A DNA stretch of 64,000 bases from Parashewanella tropica (GTDB lineage Bacteria; Pseudomonadota; Gammaproteobacteria; Enterobacterales; Shewanellaceae). The notes beneath the pieces are model-generated. The model saw only the letters and a program-made list of their open reading frames with translations. It was not told the DNA's origin and ran no database searches. Below, in pieces: positions 46,588 to 55,812 of this stretch. Location: contig NZ_CP037951.1 of assembly GCF_004358445.1 (NCBI RefSeq), forward strand, positions 3,545,001 to 3,609,000, given 5' to 3'. The position numbers and the translations under genes are program-made. The stretch's first letter is position 1; every line of letters starts with the position of its first letter.

Positions 46588-46910
46588 CGAACATTCACCT
46601 CAAAAACGTTTCCATTTGATACATAGATTTTGCGCTTAACTACCACTTTTCCACCTCTCAAAATTTCAACAAGATGTGTGCCTGGTGTTAAATCAAATCG
46701 AACCACTTCTTTATCGCCGATATCAAAAGACTCAACGCTATCTTCCGAAATTTCCATTGAAGTTTGTCCATCAATTTTCAACGTCGTGTTCCAAAAGTCA
46801 CCAGAAAGCTGCAAAAATGCTCCCTCTGCAACTTGGGTACTTGCTTTATAACTCGAACCACAACCCACTAAGCTAAAAGCTAAAAAAATCAGTAAAAATA
46901 ATTTACGCAT
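46584..46910 (-). CDS. Small lipoprotein with PEGA-like domain
   Basis: The 108-residue lipoprotein (FSLVGCGSS) has a beta-sandwich with the PEGA-type pattern LTPGTHLVEILRGGKVVVKRKIYVSNG. It lies between the csgG-like and DUF4810 genes, 11 bases after the first. It is likely a periplasmic accessory of this envelope complex. Confidence 0.75.
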   Translation of the reverse strand: MRKLFLLIFLAFSLVGCGSSYKASTQVAEGAFLQLSGDFWNTTLKIDGQTSMEISEDSVESFDIGDKEVVRFDLTPGTHLVEILRGGKVVVKRKIYVSNGNVFEVNVR

Positions 46911-46921
46911 TTCCTATTTCC

Positions 46922-47959
46922 TTATTCTTTTTCTCTAATAACTAATTTAGAAAAATCTTTCCCTGAAATTGAACCTGAGGTTATCGAAACGAGAGAAACT
47001 GCATTTTCGTTTTTGCCTGAAAAGCCAATGACGGTGACTTCCGCAACTTTTTTACCTGGTAGTTCGATCATAAAACCTGTTTGCGGATTTTTGACCTTTT
47101 TACCCTTAGTCATCACAACAAACTCATCACCTTTTTTAATGCCTTGCTTTTCACCACCAGACATAAAGTACGTACCTTCACTTCCACCGAGTAAATACGC
47201 CTGCCACGGAGAATCCATAAGATTTTCCATCACGTTCGAAACAAGCTTGGAAATAGCAGCAGAAAGAGCGGCATCATCTAGGCTTGCGTCATAGCCCGAT
47301 GTCTTACCAACACCAAGCGTTCTACTGGCTTCCGAAGTCGCTTCACCTGAAGCTTCTTCTGAATACACGACTTGTTTAGTATTGGTATTAACAAGACGAA
47401 TATTGACTGTGACATTCGCTTTTTGAATTTTATTTCTTGAGAAAATACCCACATCACTATTGGTGGTTCTACCGTACTCAGAAATAGAACCAATGATTAA
47501 GAAATCGGCTTTAGGTGTATACGATCCGTTATCAGCCTCAACACGACCTTTTCTCCCAACAACTGTGGTTTCTTGGGTATCGGACTTATCCGTATGAATA
47601 ACTAAATTTTGAGAACTTGGATCACGCTCTTTATCAATAAGCGCTTCATCTTGACGCTCAAGAATGATGAATTTTCCTGATTCGGTCAGCCTAGCTGCAA
47701 GAATATCGCTGGCTTGTTTACCAATTCGATTATTATTGGAGTCGAGTAAGAAACCATTGCCACGCTTGGTTTCATCAGAAAATCGAGCGATACCAACAAC
47801 TCGTTTTAACCCTAAGTATTCTTCCTGTTTAAGGGTTTCACTTACTTGTGGTTGATTGGTTGGTAATTTGGTTGTTTTAGGTTTAGTTGAAGATACACAA
47901 CCAGTAACTGAAATGGCTAAAGCGGCAATTAAAGTGATGGATAATTTATTTTTTTTCAC
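46922..47959 (-). CDS. CsgG/HfaB family lipoprotein
   Basis: The 345-residue lipoprotein (SVTGCVSST) has a CsgG core: RVVGIARFSDETKRGN, ASDILAARLTESGKFIILERQD, FLIIGSISEYGRTT and VNIRLVNTNTKQVVYSEEASGE. Its C-terminal ~90 residues (after DSPWQAYLLGG) add a beta-barrel-like domain with GIKKGDEFVVMTKGKKV. CsgG forms outer-membrane pores for curli export. No curli subunit genes (csgA, csgB) are present, so the client is unknown. It starts at a GTG with AGGAGGTG before it, inside a hairpin. Confidence 0.9.
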   Translation of the reverse strand: MKKNKLSITLIAALAISVTGCVSSTKPKTTKLPTNQPQVSETLKQEEYLGLKRVVGIARFSDETKRGNGFLLDSNNNRIGKQASDILAARLTESGKFIILERQDEALIDKERDPSSQNLVIHTDKSDTQETTVVGRKGRVEADNGSYTPKADFLIIGSISEYGRTTNSDVGIFSRNKIQKANVTVNIRLVNTNTKQVVYSEEASGEATSEASRTLGVGKTSGYDASLDDAALSAAISKLVSNVMENLMDSPWQAYLLGGSEGTYFMSGGEKQGIKKGDEFVVMTKGKKVKNPQTGFMIELPGKKVAEVTVIGFSGKNENAVSLVSITSGSISGKDFSKLVIREKE

Positions 47960-47965
47960 GTTTCA

Positions 47966-47991
47966 CACCTCCTATATGCGAATAGGAGGTG
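47966..47991 (-). promoter_or_regulatory. Hairpin that sequesters the ribosome-binding site of the csgG-like operon
   Basis: On the minus strand, CACCTCCTAT and ATAGGAGGTG form a perfect 10-bp stem with a TCGCAT loop. The 3' arm is the full Shine-Dalgarno AGGAGGTG, eight bases before the GTG start. The 5' arm copies the anti-SD of 16S rRNA. Folded RNA would hide the ribosome-binding site. Confidence 0.75.
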
Positions 47992-48065
47992 ATCATATCA
48001 TTAACTTAAATTTTCATACAAAAAATTTATTTTTTAACAATAATTGAGGTTTGTAAAATTCATTA

Positions 48066-50342
48066 TCACAACACATCAACAGTACTCACCTCGCCCCCAA
48101 CTTCAACTTTATCAACACGTTGAAGTCCTCTTGGTAATTTAGCACCACGGCGACCACGTTCACCTCGATAGTGTTCTAAATCAGAAGCTTTCAAAGTAAG
48201 TTTACGCTTACCCGCCCATAAAGTAACGGCAGACTCAGCTGGAATCACTTCAAGGTGGATCAGTAACTCTTCTCTGTCTTTAGCACGCTGAGACGGAATC
48301 CCGATGATCTTATTGCCTTTACCTTTGCTCAATTGTGGCAACGCGCTTAGGCTGAACATCAACATTCTGCCTTCATTGGTAATGGCAAGTAATGATGCTC
48401 CCTCATTGTTGTCAATTTTACGTGGTGGCAAAGCGTGGGCATTAGCTGGCAAGCTCAATAAGGCTTTACCCGATTTATTACGAGACACCATGTCTTTAAA
48501 TTGACAGATGAAACCGTATCCTGCATCACTGGCCATCAAGTAACATTGACTGTCATCACCCATGACCACATGCTGCATCAGCTCGCCTTGTGCAACATTA
48601 AAACGGGTAGTGATAGGTTCGCCTTGGCTTCGAGCTGATGGCATAGTGTGAGTATCGGTAGCAAATGCGCGACCTGAAGAGTCAATAAACACACTTTGCT
48701 GATTACTGCGACCTGTAGCACTGCTTAAGTATTTATCACCAGCCTTGTAGTTTAATGCTGTTGGATCGATATCATGGCCTTTGGCACAACGGATCCAGCC
48801 TTTTTCAGACATAACAACGGTAACCGCTTCACTTGGCACTAGATCTTGCTCAGACAAGGCTTTTGATTCTTGGCGTTCAATGATTGGCGTACGGCGTTCA
48901 TCACCATAGGTTTCGCCATCTTTGATGAGCTCTTTTTTCACCAAGGTTTTCATGCGACGTTCTGAACTTAAGGTCAACTGAAGGCTATCACGCTCAGCCG
49001 CCAACTCTTCTTGCTCAGTCTTGATTTTCATTTCTTCAAGTTTGGCAAGATGACGTAATTTCAGCTCTAAAATGGCTTCGGCTTGTTTATCGCTTAAGTT
49101 AAAGCGAGACATCAATTCCGCTTTTGGCTCATCATGGAAACGAATGATTTCGATCACTTCATCAATATTTAGGAAAGCGATCATTAACGCATCTAATACA
49201 TGTAAACGCGCTAAGACTTTATCAAGTCGGAATTGCAATCGACGACGAACGGTTTCAATTCGGAACGTCAGCCACTCAGTCAGAATTTTCTTTAACCCTT
49301 TAACCTGTGGACGACCATCTAGTCCAAGAATATTGAGGTTAATACGGTAATTTTTTTCTAAATCAGTCGTTGCAAATAAGTGCGCCATTAATTGTTCGCA
49401 ATCAACGCGATTGGAACGTGGCACTATCACCATACGCACAGGGTTTTCGTGATCAGATTCATCACGAATATCCGATACCATCGGCAGCTTTTTCGCCTGC
49501 ATTTGCGCGGCTATTTGTTCTAATACTTTTGCACAGCCCACTTGATGCGGAAGCGCGGTAATAACGATTTCACCTTGCTCAACACTGTAAACAGCTCGCA
49601 TCTTAATCGAGCCACGGCCTGTGTCGTAAATTTTATGGATGTCGGCTTTTGGTGTGATGATTTCCGCTTCGGTCGGATAATCCGGCCCCGGCACTAATTC
49701 CAATAAGCGAGACAGCTCAGTTTTAGGATGCTCTAGTAATTCAACACTGGCAGCCACAATTTCGCGAACATTATGCGGTGGAATATCGGTTGCCATCCCC
49801 ACCGCAATACCAGTGATACCGTTAAGAAGAATATGAGGTAATCGTGCAGGTAGTACTTGAGGCTCTTTTAAGGTGCCATCAAAGTTCACGCCCCAATCGA
49901 CTGTGCCCTGCCCTAATTCACTAAGTAAAACTTCAGAAAACTTAGACAATTTAGCTTCGGTATAACGCATCGCCGCGAACGACTTAGGATCGTCTGGCGC
50001 CCCCCAGTTACCTTGCCCGTCTACTAACGGATAACGATAAGAGAAGGGCTGTGCCATTAATACCATGGCTTCATAACACGCGCTGTCACCATGAGGGTGA
50101 TACTTACCCAATACGTCACCGACGGTACGGGCGGACTTTTTATATTTGGCAGCGGCAGAAAGTCCAAGCTCACTCATGGCGTAAACGATGCGTCGTTGTA
50201 CGGGTTTTAAACCATCGCCAATGTGGGGTAATGCTCTATCCATGATCACATACATGGAATAGTTAAGATACGCTTCTTCGGTAAAGCGCCTGAGTGGCAT
50301 TTGCTCTACACCATCTAAGCTTAATTCTACGGCATCAGTCAT
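48066..50342 (-). CDS. parC: DNA topoisomerase IV subunit A
   Basis: The 758-residue protein has the catalytic Tyr in [11 protein letters not shown] and the quinolone-determining region [15 protein letters not shown], with Ser80 and Glu84 in the usual sensitive form. The C-terminal beta-pinwheel has degenerate repeats ([41 protein letters not shown]). ParC2ParE2 unlinks replicated chromosomes. parE is not in the window. It overlaps the upstream gene by eight bases. Confidence 0.97.
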   Translation of the reverse strand: MTDAVELSLDGVEQMPLRRFTEEAYLNYSMYVIMDRALPHIGDGLKPVQRRIVYAMSELGLSAAAKYKKSARTVGDVLGKYHPHGDSACYEAMVLMAQPFSYRYPLVDGQGNWGAPDDPKSFAAMRYTEAKLSKFSEVLLSELGQGTVDWGVNFDGTLKEPQVLPARLPHILLNGITGIAVGMATDIPPHNVREIVAASVELLEHPKTELSRLLELVPGPDYPTEAEIITPKADIHKIYDTGRGSIKMRAVYSVEQGEIVITALPHQVGCAKVLEQIAAQMQAKKLPMVSDIRDESDHENPVRMVIVPRSNRVDCEQLMAHLFATTDLEKNYRINLNILGLDGRPQVKGLKKILTEWLTFRIETVRRRLQFRLDKVLARLHVLDALMIAFLNIDEVIEIIRFHDEPKAELMSRFNLSDKQAEAILELKLRHLAKLEEMKIKTEQEELAAERDSLQLTLSSERRMKTLVKKELIKDGETYGDERRTPIIERQESKALSEQDLVPSEAVTVVMSEKGWIRCAKGHDIDPTALNYKAGDKYLSSATGRSNQQSVFIDSSGRAFATDTHTMPSARSQGEPITTRFNVAQGELMQHVVMGDDSQCYLMASDAGYGFICQFKDMVSRNKSGKALLSLPANAHALPPRKIDNNEGASLLAITNEGRMLMFSLSALPQLSKGKGNKIIGIPSQRAKDREELLIHLEVIPAESAVTLWAGKRKLTLKASDLEHYRGERGRRGAKLPRGLQRVDKVEVGGEVSTVDVL

Positions 50343-51477
50343 TATTTACTTCCTGTTGTTGTTCAGGCTTGTGATCCTTATAAAACAGGCGATAAACGTT
50401 GCCTTTCAGATCGTCAGAAATATACATAGCGCCATCTTTACCCGTGGCGAGGGAATAAGGCCGAGCGACAGGGAATCCACCATCCAAGAAACTCATCAAT
50501 GTTTGACGGCTAAGGATTTTATCATTTTCCACTTTCAGCCAAACCACTTGATAGCCAACTTTACTGGAGCGATGGCGTGAGCCATTCTCAGCAATAAACA
50601 GTTGATTATGATATTTTTTCGGTAGTTGATTCGCTTGATAAAAGAGCATTCCGACAGGCTCAACATGAGCCGGAAGCTCATATTCAGGTGCTTTAACGGC
50701 TAAATTGGCAGGCTGTCTATAAGCTGGCTCTTTGACATCTTTGCCATGAATATAAGGAAAACCAAAATGCTGCCCTTTGTGGTCGATTCGGTTAATTTCA
50801 TCGGCAGGTAGATTATCTCCCATCCAATCTCTTCCGCTGTCTACAAACCAAATACGTTCTGTAGACGGTGACCAATCGAACCCTCTAGCACTACGGATCC
50901 CACTGGCAATTTGTTCGGTATTTCCAGTATTGATATCAATCGCAATTATGCTGCTATAAGGAGCATCGACTTCACAGACATTACAGGGTGCGCCAAGTGC
51001 TACATATAAGCGACCATCAGGGCCAAAATGCATCACTCGTGAATAACGTTTATCAAAATCAGGAAGTTTGTCATAAACCACTTTCGGGCGCTGAAGGCGG
51101 CGCAAACGCTTTTCTACATCTCGATACCGCAAAATACGGCTGTCAGAAATAACATAAAGATCGCCATTATGATAAGCAATCGCTTCAGGATATTTTAAAT
51201 TTTTAGCTATCGTATATCGGCGTTCAACTCTGCCTTCTTGATTCGAGTTAACCAGTGCTGTTACTTTGCCCGACTTACCTGAACCGACAAAAATGGTACC
51301 TTGATCGCCCACGGCAATTTGCTTCGCATCTCCTAGATCTGAAGCAAAAATGGAAACCCCAAAGCCCTTGGTAACAGTGATATGCATAGAATCAGCGGCA
51401 TGAGTCAGCCCTATCCAACCCAAAAGCAGAGATAAGAATGTTCCAAGCTTAATCAAAATCTTTTTCTTACTACTCAA
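50335..51477 (-). CDS. Sorbosone/PQQ-glucose dehydrogenase-like beta-propeller protein
   Basis: The 380-residue protein has a signal peptide ([14 protein letters not shown]) and a six-bladed propeller of the GDH type: [59 protein letters not shown]. The disulfide-like CNVC in blade 2 is conserved in sorbosone dehydrogenase-like proteins. Whether it binds PQQ is not shown. Its stop lies inside parC's start, so the two are coupled. Confidence 0.85.
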   Translation of the reverse strand: MSSKKKILIKLGTFLSLLLGWIGLTHAADSMHITVTKGFGVSIFASDLGDAKQIAVGDQGTIFVGSGKSGKVTALVNSNQEGRVERRYTIAKNLKYPEAIAYHNGDLYVISDSRILRYRDVEKRLRRLQRPKVVYDKLPDFDKRYSRVMHFGPDGRLYVALGAPCNVCEVDAPYSSIIAIDINTGNTEQIASGIRSARGFDWSPSTERIWFVDSGRDWMGDNLPADEINRIDHKGQHFGFPYIHGKDVKEPAYRQPANLAVKAPEYELPAHVEPVGMLFYQANQLPKKYHNQLFIAENGSRHRSSKVGYQVVWLKVENDKILSRQTLMSFLDGGFPVARPYSLATGKDGAMYISDDLKGNVYRLFYKDHKPEQQQEVNND

Positions 51478-51614
51478 CTTTGTTACGTCCTTTCAACCAT
51501 AAGAAGTCATTTTATGTTTGTTTATCGTTATTATTTTTATCCACTTCCCATCTTACCAGACAACAACAGAGACATGAAAATCTATTGTTAACCGCTAACA
51601 AAATTCACTAAATT

Positions 51615-52214
51615 TTACCGTTTGAAAAAACTAACAATTTTACGCCAACGCAATAAAAGTAAAAGAAAAACTAAGCCTATATATATGCTAGGTTGAATAA
51701 TTTCAGACTTGACTGACCAATAGAAATGTATAGCGATTAAAATGACGGCTAAATAAATCAAATTATGTAATGTCTGCCATTTTCTCCCCATTTTAGACAT
51801 CAATGTTTTTAAAGACGTGACGGTCAACGCAACTAAAATCAAATACGCAATCGCACCGACGATAATATAAGGACGCTTTATAACCTCTTCACCTAATAAT
51901 CGCCATTCAAAGACCAATTCTAAGCTGAAATAAGCTGCAAGGTGCAATGTGGCATAGGCAAAGACATATAACCCAACTAAACGGCGAGTCCTCATTAGCC
52001 AAGGCCATTTCATCTTTTTAGCAACAGGACTGATCAACAAAGTAATCAGCAGGGTATTTAACGCGCCAATACCCGTGTAATGAATAATGTATTGGACAGG
52101 ATCGCCCCCAGCACCACCACCAAATACATTGAGCACCAAAAAAGCAATGGGTGCTAATGCGACAAGATGAAACAGCCCTTTAATCCAAAAAAGCTGTTTA
52201 GAAGTCACTCTCAT
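51615..52214 (-). CDS. msrQ: MsrQ heme-binding membrane subunit
   Basis: The 199-residue protein has six spans with conserved His in YTGIGALN, AYATLHLAAYF, KWQTLHNLIYLAV and LIAIHFYWSVK. It matches YedZ/MsrQ. It passes electrons from the quinone or flavin pool to MsrP for repair of methionine sulfoxide in periplasmic proteins. Its start overlaps the msrP stop by one base. Confidence 0.95.
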   Translation of the reverse strand: MRVTSKQLFWIKGLFHLVALAPIAFLVLNVFGGGAGGDPVQYIIHYTGIGALNTLLITLLISPVAKKMKWPWLMRTRRLVGLYVFAYATLHLAAYFSLELVFEWRLLGEEVIKRPYIIVGAIAYLILVALTVTSLKTLMSKMGRKWQTLHNLIYLAVILIAIHFYWSVKSEIIQPSIYIGLVFLLLLLRWRKIVSFFKR

Positions 52215-53248
52215 TAAAAGTTTTTCCTTAAATCCAAGCCTTTATACAAACTTGCCACTTGATCACCGTAACCATTAAACATCTCTGTAGGAATACGTTT
52301 TGCAGAGAATAAACCACCCGCCCCAATTCTGCGTTCACTGGCTTGCGACCATCTTGGATGATCGACTTGAGGATTAACGTTGGCATAAAAACCATACTCA
52401 TGAGGTGCAAGAATATTCCAGCTGGTTGGCGGCATTTTTTCGATTAAACGGATTTTTACAATCGATTTAATACTCTTGAAGCCATACTTCCACGGTACAA
52501 CCAAACGAATAGGCGCCCCATTTTGCGGAGGAAGTGTCTTTCCATATAAACCCACCGCTAAAAAACTTAGTTCGTTCATCGCCTCTGGTAACGTCAGACC
52601 TTCTACATAAGGATATTGCACTCCACCGCCAATATAACGATTCTTTTGTCCCGGCATTTGCTGTGGATCATATAGGGTTTCAAATGCAACATATTTGGCT
52701 TTGCTGGTTGGGTTGGCTTTTTTAATAAGCTCAGCGAGAGAAAAACCGACCCAAGGGATCACCATAGACCAAGCTTCCACACAACGTAGGCGATAAGTGC
52801 GTTCTTCAAGTGCGATCAGTTTGTACAGGTCGTCATAATCGAGCGTTAACGGCTTTTCGACTTCACCCTCTATCTTCAATTGCCAAGGATTAACTTTGAA
52901 CTCTTGAGCATTGTTAATAGGATCAGTTTTACTGGTACCAAACTCATAAAAGTTATTGTGAGAAATCACCTTATTTTCTGGAGTTAAAATTTCGGATGTT
53001 TGATAATTTTGATTCTTGGTAAATTCAAGTGGACTTACCTTAAAAGGTGATTTAGGTTTTTCGTCTTTAAATACATCAAATATGCCAGCATGAACATTGG
53101 CCGATAAACTGGCCGTTGCCGCCCCTAACCCTAAAGCCTTAATGATTTGGCGACGTTGTTTAAATACTGATTCGGGCGTTACCTCTGATTCAGCCAGCTC
53201 CCATGCCGCCTTTTGAGTGATCCCTTTTGTAAACTTCTGACTTTTCAT
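52214..53248 (-). CDS. msrP: MsrP molybdopterin methionine-sulfoxide reductase subunit
   Basis: The 344-residue protein has a Tat signal ([19 protein letters not shown]) and a sulfite-oxidase fold with the Mo-ligating Cys in [32 protein letters not shown] completes the family signature. MsrP reduces oxidised methionines in the periplasm. The N-terminus is longer than usual (about 30 residues before the RR). It is the first gene of msrPQ. Confidence 0.95.
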   Translation of the reverse strand: MKSQKFTKGITQKAAWELAESEVTPESVFKQRRQIIKALGLGAATASLSANVHAGIFDVFKDEKPKSPFKVSPLEFTKNQNYQTSEILTPENKVISHNNFYEFGTSKTDPINNAQEFKVNPWQLKIEGEVEKPLTLDYDDLYKLIALEERTYRLRCVEAWSMVIPWVGFSLAELIKKANPTSKAKYVAFETLYDPQQMPGQKNRYIGGGVQYPYVEGLTLPEAMNELSFLAVGLYGKTLPPQNGAPIRLVVPWKYGFKSIKSIVKIRLIEKMPPTSWNILAPHEYGFYANVNPQVDHPRWSQASERRIGAGGLFSAKRIPTEMFNGYGDQVASLYKGLDLRKNF

Positions 53249-53502
53249 CTCATCGCACCTTACCTGATTAGATATCTGAGTATATAGACACTTTCAACAA
53301 CGTAATTCTTTCTGAAAAGTAGCACAAATTATCAAAGCTTGACGTTACTCAATGATTTTTATAGCAAACTATATCAATCAAATTTTAGCGGTATACCATT
53401 GCCATCCAAAATCGACCGTATGACTTATAACCATATCGAATAAACAAATATTATCTCTATCGCTTAGTATTGATTGTTAATTAGAAACTAAGAGAACACA
53501 GT

Positions 53503-53922
53503 ATGGGCAATGTTTCCGCAGAAACTCGACATGCTAGCCCCGATTATAATTCCGATGCGTTATGGAAATACCCCGACAGTAAGGGGGCTCAGACAAAAAA
53601 GTATGATTCCCAAAAAACAAGTAATCGAGTAGAAAAAGTACCAATAAAATGCGATGAACCTTCTCACCCTCATCCGACAGCTATGCAACTATCAAGGCTA
53701 AAAGAAATGGGTAGATTTAAGCTTAAAAACCTTACCCAGCAACACATCGGCACTCTACATACGCTTCAACGTAAACTCAATGAGTGCGAAAAACTCGATT
53801 CTAGACTCACTAAAAAAGACGGCAGAAGAGCAGCGTTTCGTTTTAAAGTCTCAGAGTTAACACAACGATTTAATGAGGAAAAAGCAATCGTGCAGTTCTA
53901 TAGAAGAGTTCACAGTAATTAA
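53503..53922 (+). CDS. Orphan basic protein near the accessory junction
   Basis: The 139-residue protein has a disordered, polar N-terminal half (HASPDYNSDALWKYPDSKG) and a Lys/Arg-rich helical C-terminal half (LQRKLNECEKLDSRLTKKDGRRAAFRFK). AAGAGA precedes the ATG. It has no signal peptide. I do not recognise it. It marks the beginning of genes that do not belong to the conserved core. Confidence 0.55.
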   Translation: MGNVSAETRHASPDYNSDALWKYPDSKGAQTKKYDSQKTSNRVEKVPIKCDEPSHPHPTAMQLSRLKEMGRFKLKNLTQQHIGTLHTLQRKLNECEKLDSRLTKKDGRRAAFRFKVSELTQRFNEEKAIVQFYRRVHSN

Positions 53923-54134
53923 ATCGCTCTTTATACGGTCTGCTTTTATGGAAAGCCTATATCAAGACGGTCAAAATTCAAACAAAAGCTTACGTATCAG
54001 TCATACATTTTTGATCAACCCAAGAGATATAGCCGTTCGAGAAGTTAACCATAATAAGTTATGAAAGTTCGGCATTTTCCTTTTTAATCCTATCATGCAA
54101 AAGTAAGTTATCTTTATTTGGCAAGGTTGGATCT

Positions 54135-54578
54135 ATGGGATTAACTTCAATACTGAATAGGGTCGCCGAAACTAAGGGGTACTATTTCCCTCCTGCGATA
54201 GAAAACAAAGACCTTCAACCATTAGTTTGGAATGCAAGCAACGACCATAAATTTACTGAATATACCTTTGCGCATCATGATTTTATCAATACAGCAATGA
54301 GGGAAAATGGAGTTGCAGATGGAAATAAATGGTTTGTTAGAGTTAAATTGCCAATGAAAGGAGCCTTACCATCTTGCACTGTATTCTTTAAAGAGTTCGA
54401 CATCTACTACACGGCAACCGCCAGTGGAAACAATGTCAAGAGAATGGAGTTAGCTTCACCTATTAGTCGCTTTTCCATATCGACATCAAGATTCGGAATA
54501 GCCTTATGTGACGCTTTTTTGGGTCATGACTCAATGAATATTTTTGATAATCCAACGGAAAATGTAAGTCATACCTAA
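54135..54578 (+). CDS. Orphan protein flanking the Tn7-like end
   Basis: The 147-residue soluble protein (MGLTSILNRVAETKGYYFPP) has no recognised domain. It ends 124 bases before the first transposon-end repeat and is followed at once by a strong hairpin. Its 3' end might be the attachment target, but known targets of this family are conserved housekeeping genes and this is not one. Confidence 0.5.
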   Translation: MGLTSILNRVAETKGYYFPPAIENKDLQPLVWNASNDHKFTEYTFAHHDFINTAMRENGVADGNKWFVRVKLPMKGALPSCTVFFKEFDIYYTATASGNNVKRMELASPISRFSISTSRFGIALCDAFLGHDSMNIFDNPTENVSHT

Positions 54579-54617
54579 GGTTACATCTGGTTTCTGCATA
54601 ATTTTTAGATGTAACCT
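54578..54617 (+). terminator. Hairpin after the 147-residue orphan gene
   Basis: AGGTTACATCT and AGATGTAACCT form an 11-bp perfect stem with an 18-base loop. The stem begins at the stop codon. No T-tract follows. Confidence 0.5.
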
Positions 54618-54701
54618 CAGCTTTTAGACTCTAGTAACTGTTGCCATCAAAAGATCAATTGGTGTCTCTTTCAGCTTTTGTTCAAATCACCATCAATTTG
54701 A

Positions 54702-54836
54702 TGTTTCTCTCATAAAGTGTCACAAACTGTTCCCTACAACCCGTATAAACTCTTAAGTCATGAAATTTTAATGAAAGTCATTTTCTACTATAAAGTGTCA
54801 CAAAATCGTATTTCTCTACCATAAAGTGACATTTAC
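54702..54836 (+). mobile_element. Putative Tn7-like transposon end with three TnsB-type binding repeats
   Basis: Three direct repeats share TTTCT(C/A)T..CATAAAGTGTCAC: core positions 54711-54726, 54789-54804 and 54820-54835. The core ATAAAGT(G) is the one I know from TnsB sites of Tn7 and of I-F3 CRISPR transposons such as Tn6677. Their direction matches an end that starts TGT at 54702 and faces right. A TniQ gene lies 8 kb inward, which supports the assignment. The 5 bases before TGT are TTTGA, the possible target duplication. The partner end is outside the window, so this cannot be checked here. DNA from 54837 to 55120 is AT-rich with no gene. Confidence 0.65.
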
Positions 54837-55120
54837 TTCTTTGCTATATTTCATTACGAACTTCAGCTAACGCTTTTATCCATACTTCGTTTCTAATGCA
54901 ATTCATTCTGGACAAAATGAATTCCAAATTTTGCAGTTCTAACTTTTTATGGATTACTTCAATTATGAATAACTACATAATTAAGCATTTTTCCTACACT
55001 TTAAGTGAAGATAAGAAGCCTAAGCAGCTACTATAACTAATACTTACTATTTCTATCCAGTTAAATCAGAAATTTAGCATATTGTCTTGGTATGAATTAA
55101 GGAGCTATTTGCTCCTTAAT

Positions 55121-55810
55121 TCAAAATTTACAGGGACTTAGTTCTGCATATTCAGGTAGTAATTCTGAGTGTTCCTTCATCAATACAGGGTCTCTCAAAA
55201 AACGCCAACGCCAAAAAGCGGAATATGGATATTTATCTTGTAACATTACTTTGAGTTGCTTTCTTGCTTTTTCTATATCATCAGAATCGGAATTAATATT
55301 TCGGATTTTTAGTGACTGCTCTAAATAGTGAGCATGGTAGAACTCAATTTTTTCGATCAATGCTGCTCGTGTTATTCCACGAAATGCAGTCCCTGTTTCA
55401 TTAAAACATCGATCTAAAAGTTCGATCGTGTCATCAACGGTTTTGTCCTTGTACTTCTTGTCTACTTTTTCAAATGTTACATCTGAGTAGTGAGATGGAG
55501 CCATATTCCAAATGATTTTGGTTATTGGATCTACTTGCGCCACATCAAGAATATTCTTGTGCTTCGTCCCTTTAATACTGTTACATCTACGACATGAATA
55601 AAACAGGTTATTCCAATCGAGTTTAAGATCTTCATCTTTGTTTTCGTGGGGCTCCTTATGTTCGATTTCTGGTGCATCAGGATTCAATGTTTCACATAAA
55701 TAGCATTTACGTTTACACATGTTCCATAGAGCATGAACAACTTCGTCGCAGTTGTAGCCTTTAGTCTTTAGTTCATCAGGTTCTTCTAATGGGCGAATAA
55801 CTTTAAACAA
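55121..55810 (-). CDS. ptuB: Septu HNH nuclease PtuB
   Basis: The 229-residue protein has a zinc-stabilised HNH nuclease core: CYLCETLNPDAPEIEHKEPHE, then DWNNLFYSCRRCNSIKG (residues ~37-82). The IEH, N and C-x2-C positions match the PtuB pattern. It begins two bases after ptuA ends and is coupled to it. In Septu, PtuA and PtuB form a complex whose nuclease subunit degrades DNA on phage infection. The C-terminal part is helical and probably binds PtuA. Confidence 0.88.
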   Translation of the reverse strand: MFKVIRPLEEPDELKTKGYNCDEVVHALWNMCKRKCYLCETLNPDAPEIEHKEPHENKDEDLKLDWNNLFYSCRRCNSIKGTKHKNILDVAQVDPITKIIWNMAPSHYSDVTFEKVDKKYKDKTVDDTIELLDRCFNETGTAFRGITRAALIEKIEFYHAHYLEQSLKIRNINSDSDDIEKARKQLKVMLQDKYPYSAFWRWRFLRDPVLMKEHSELLPEYAELSPCKF

Positions 55811-55812
55811 CG

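Noticed and set aside
53873..54064. 63-residue plus-strand frame after the 139-residue orphan gene
   Set aside because: It overlaps the end of a better gene, has no ribosome-binding site and an unremarkable composition.
54639..54662. TGTTG at 54639 as the transposon terminus, and CACCATCAATTTGATG at 54688 as an extra TnsB site
   Set aside because: Both only loosely resemble the repeat consensus. The TGT at 54702 fits the three clear repeats better. It remains a second choice.
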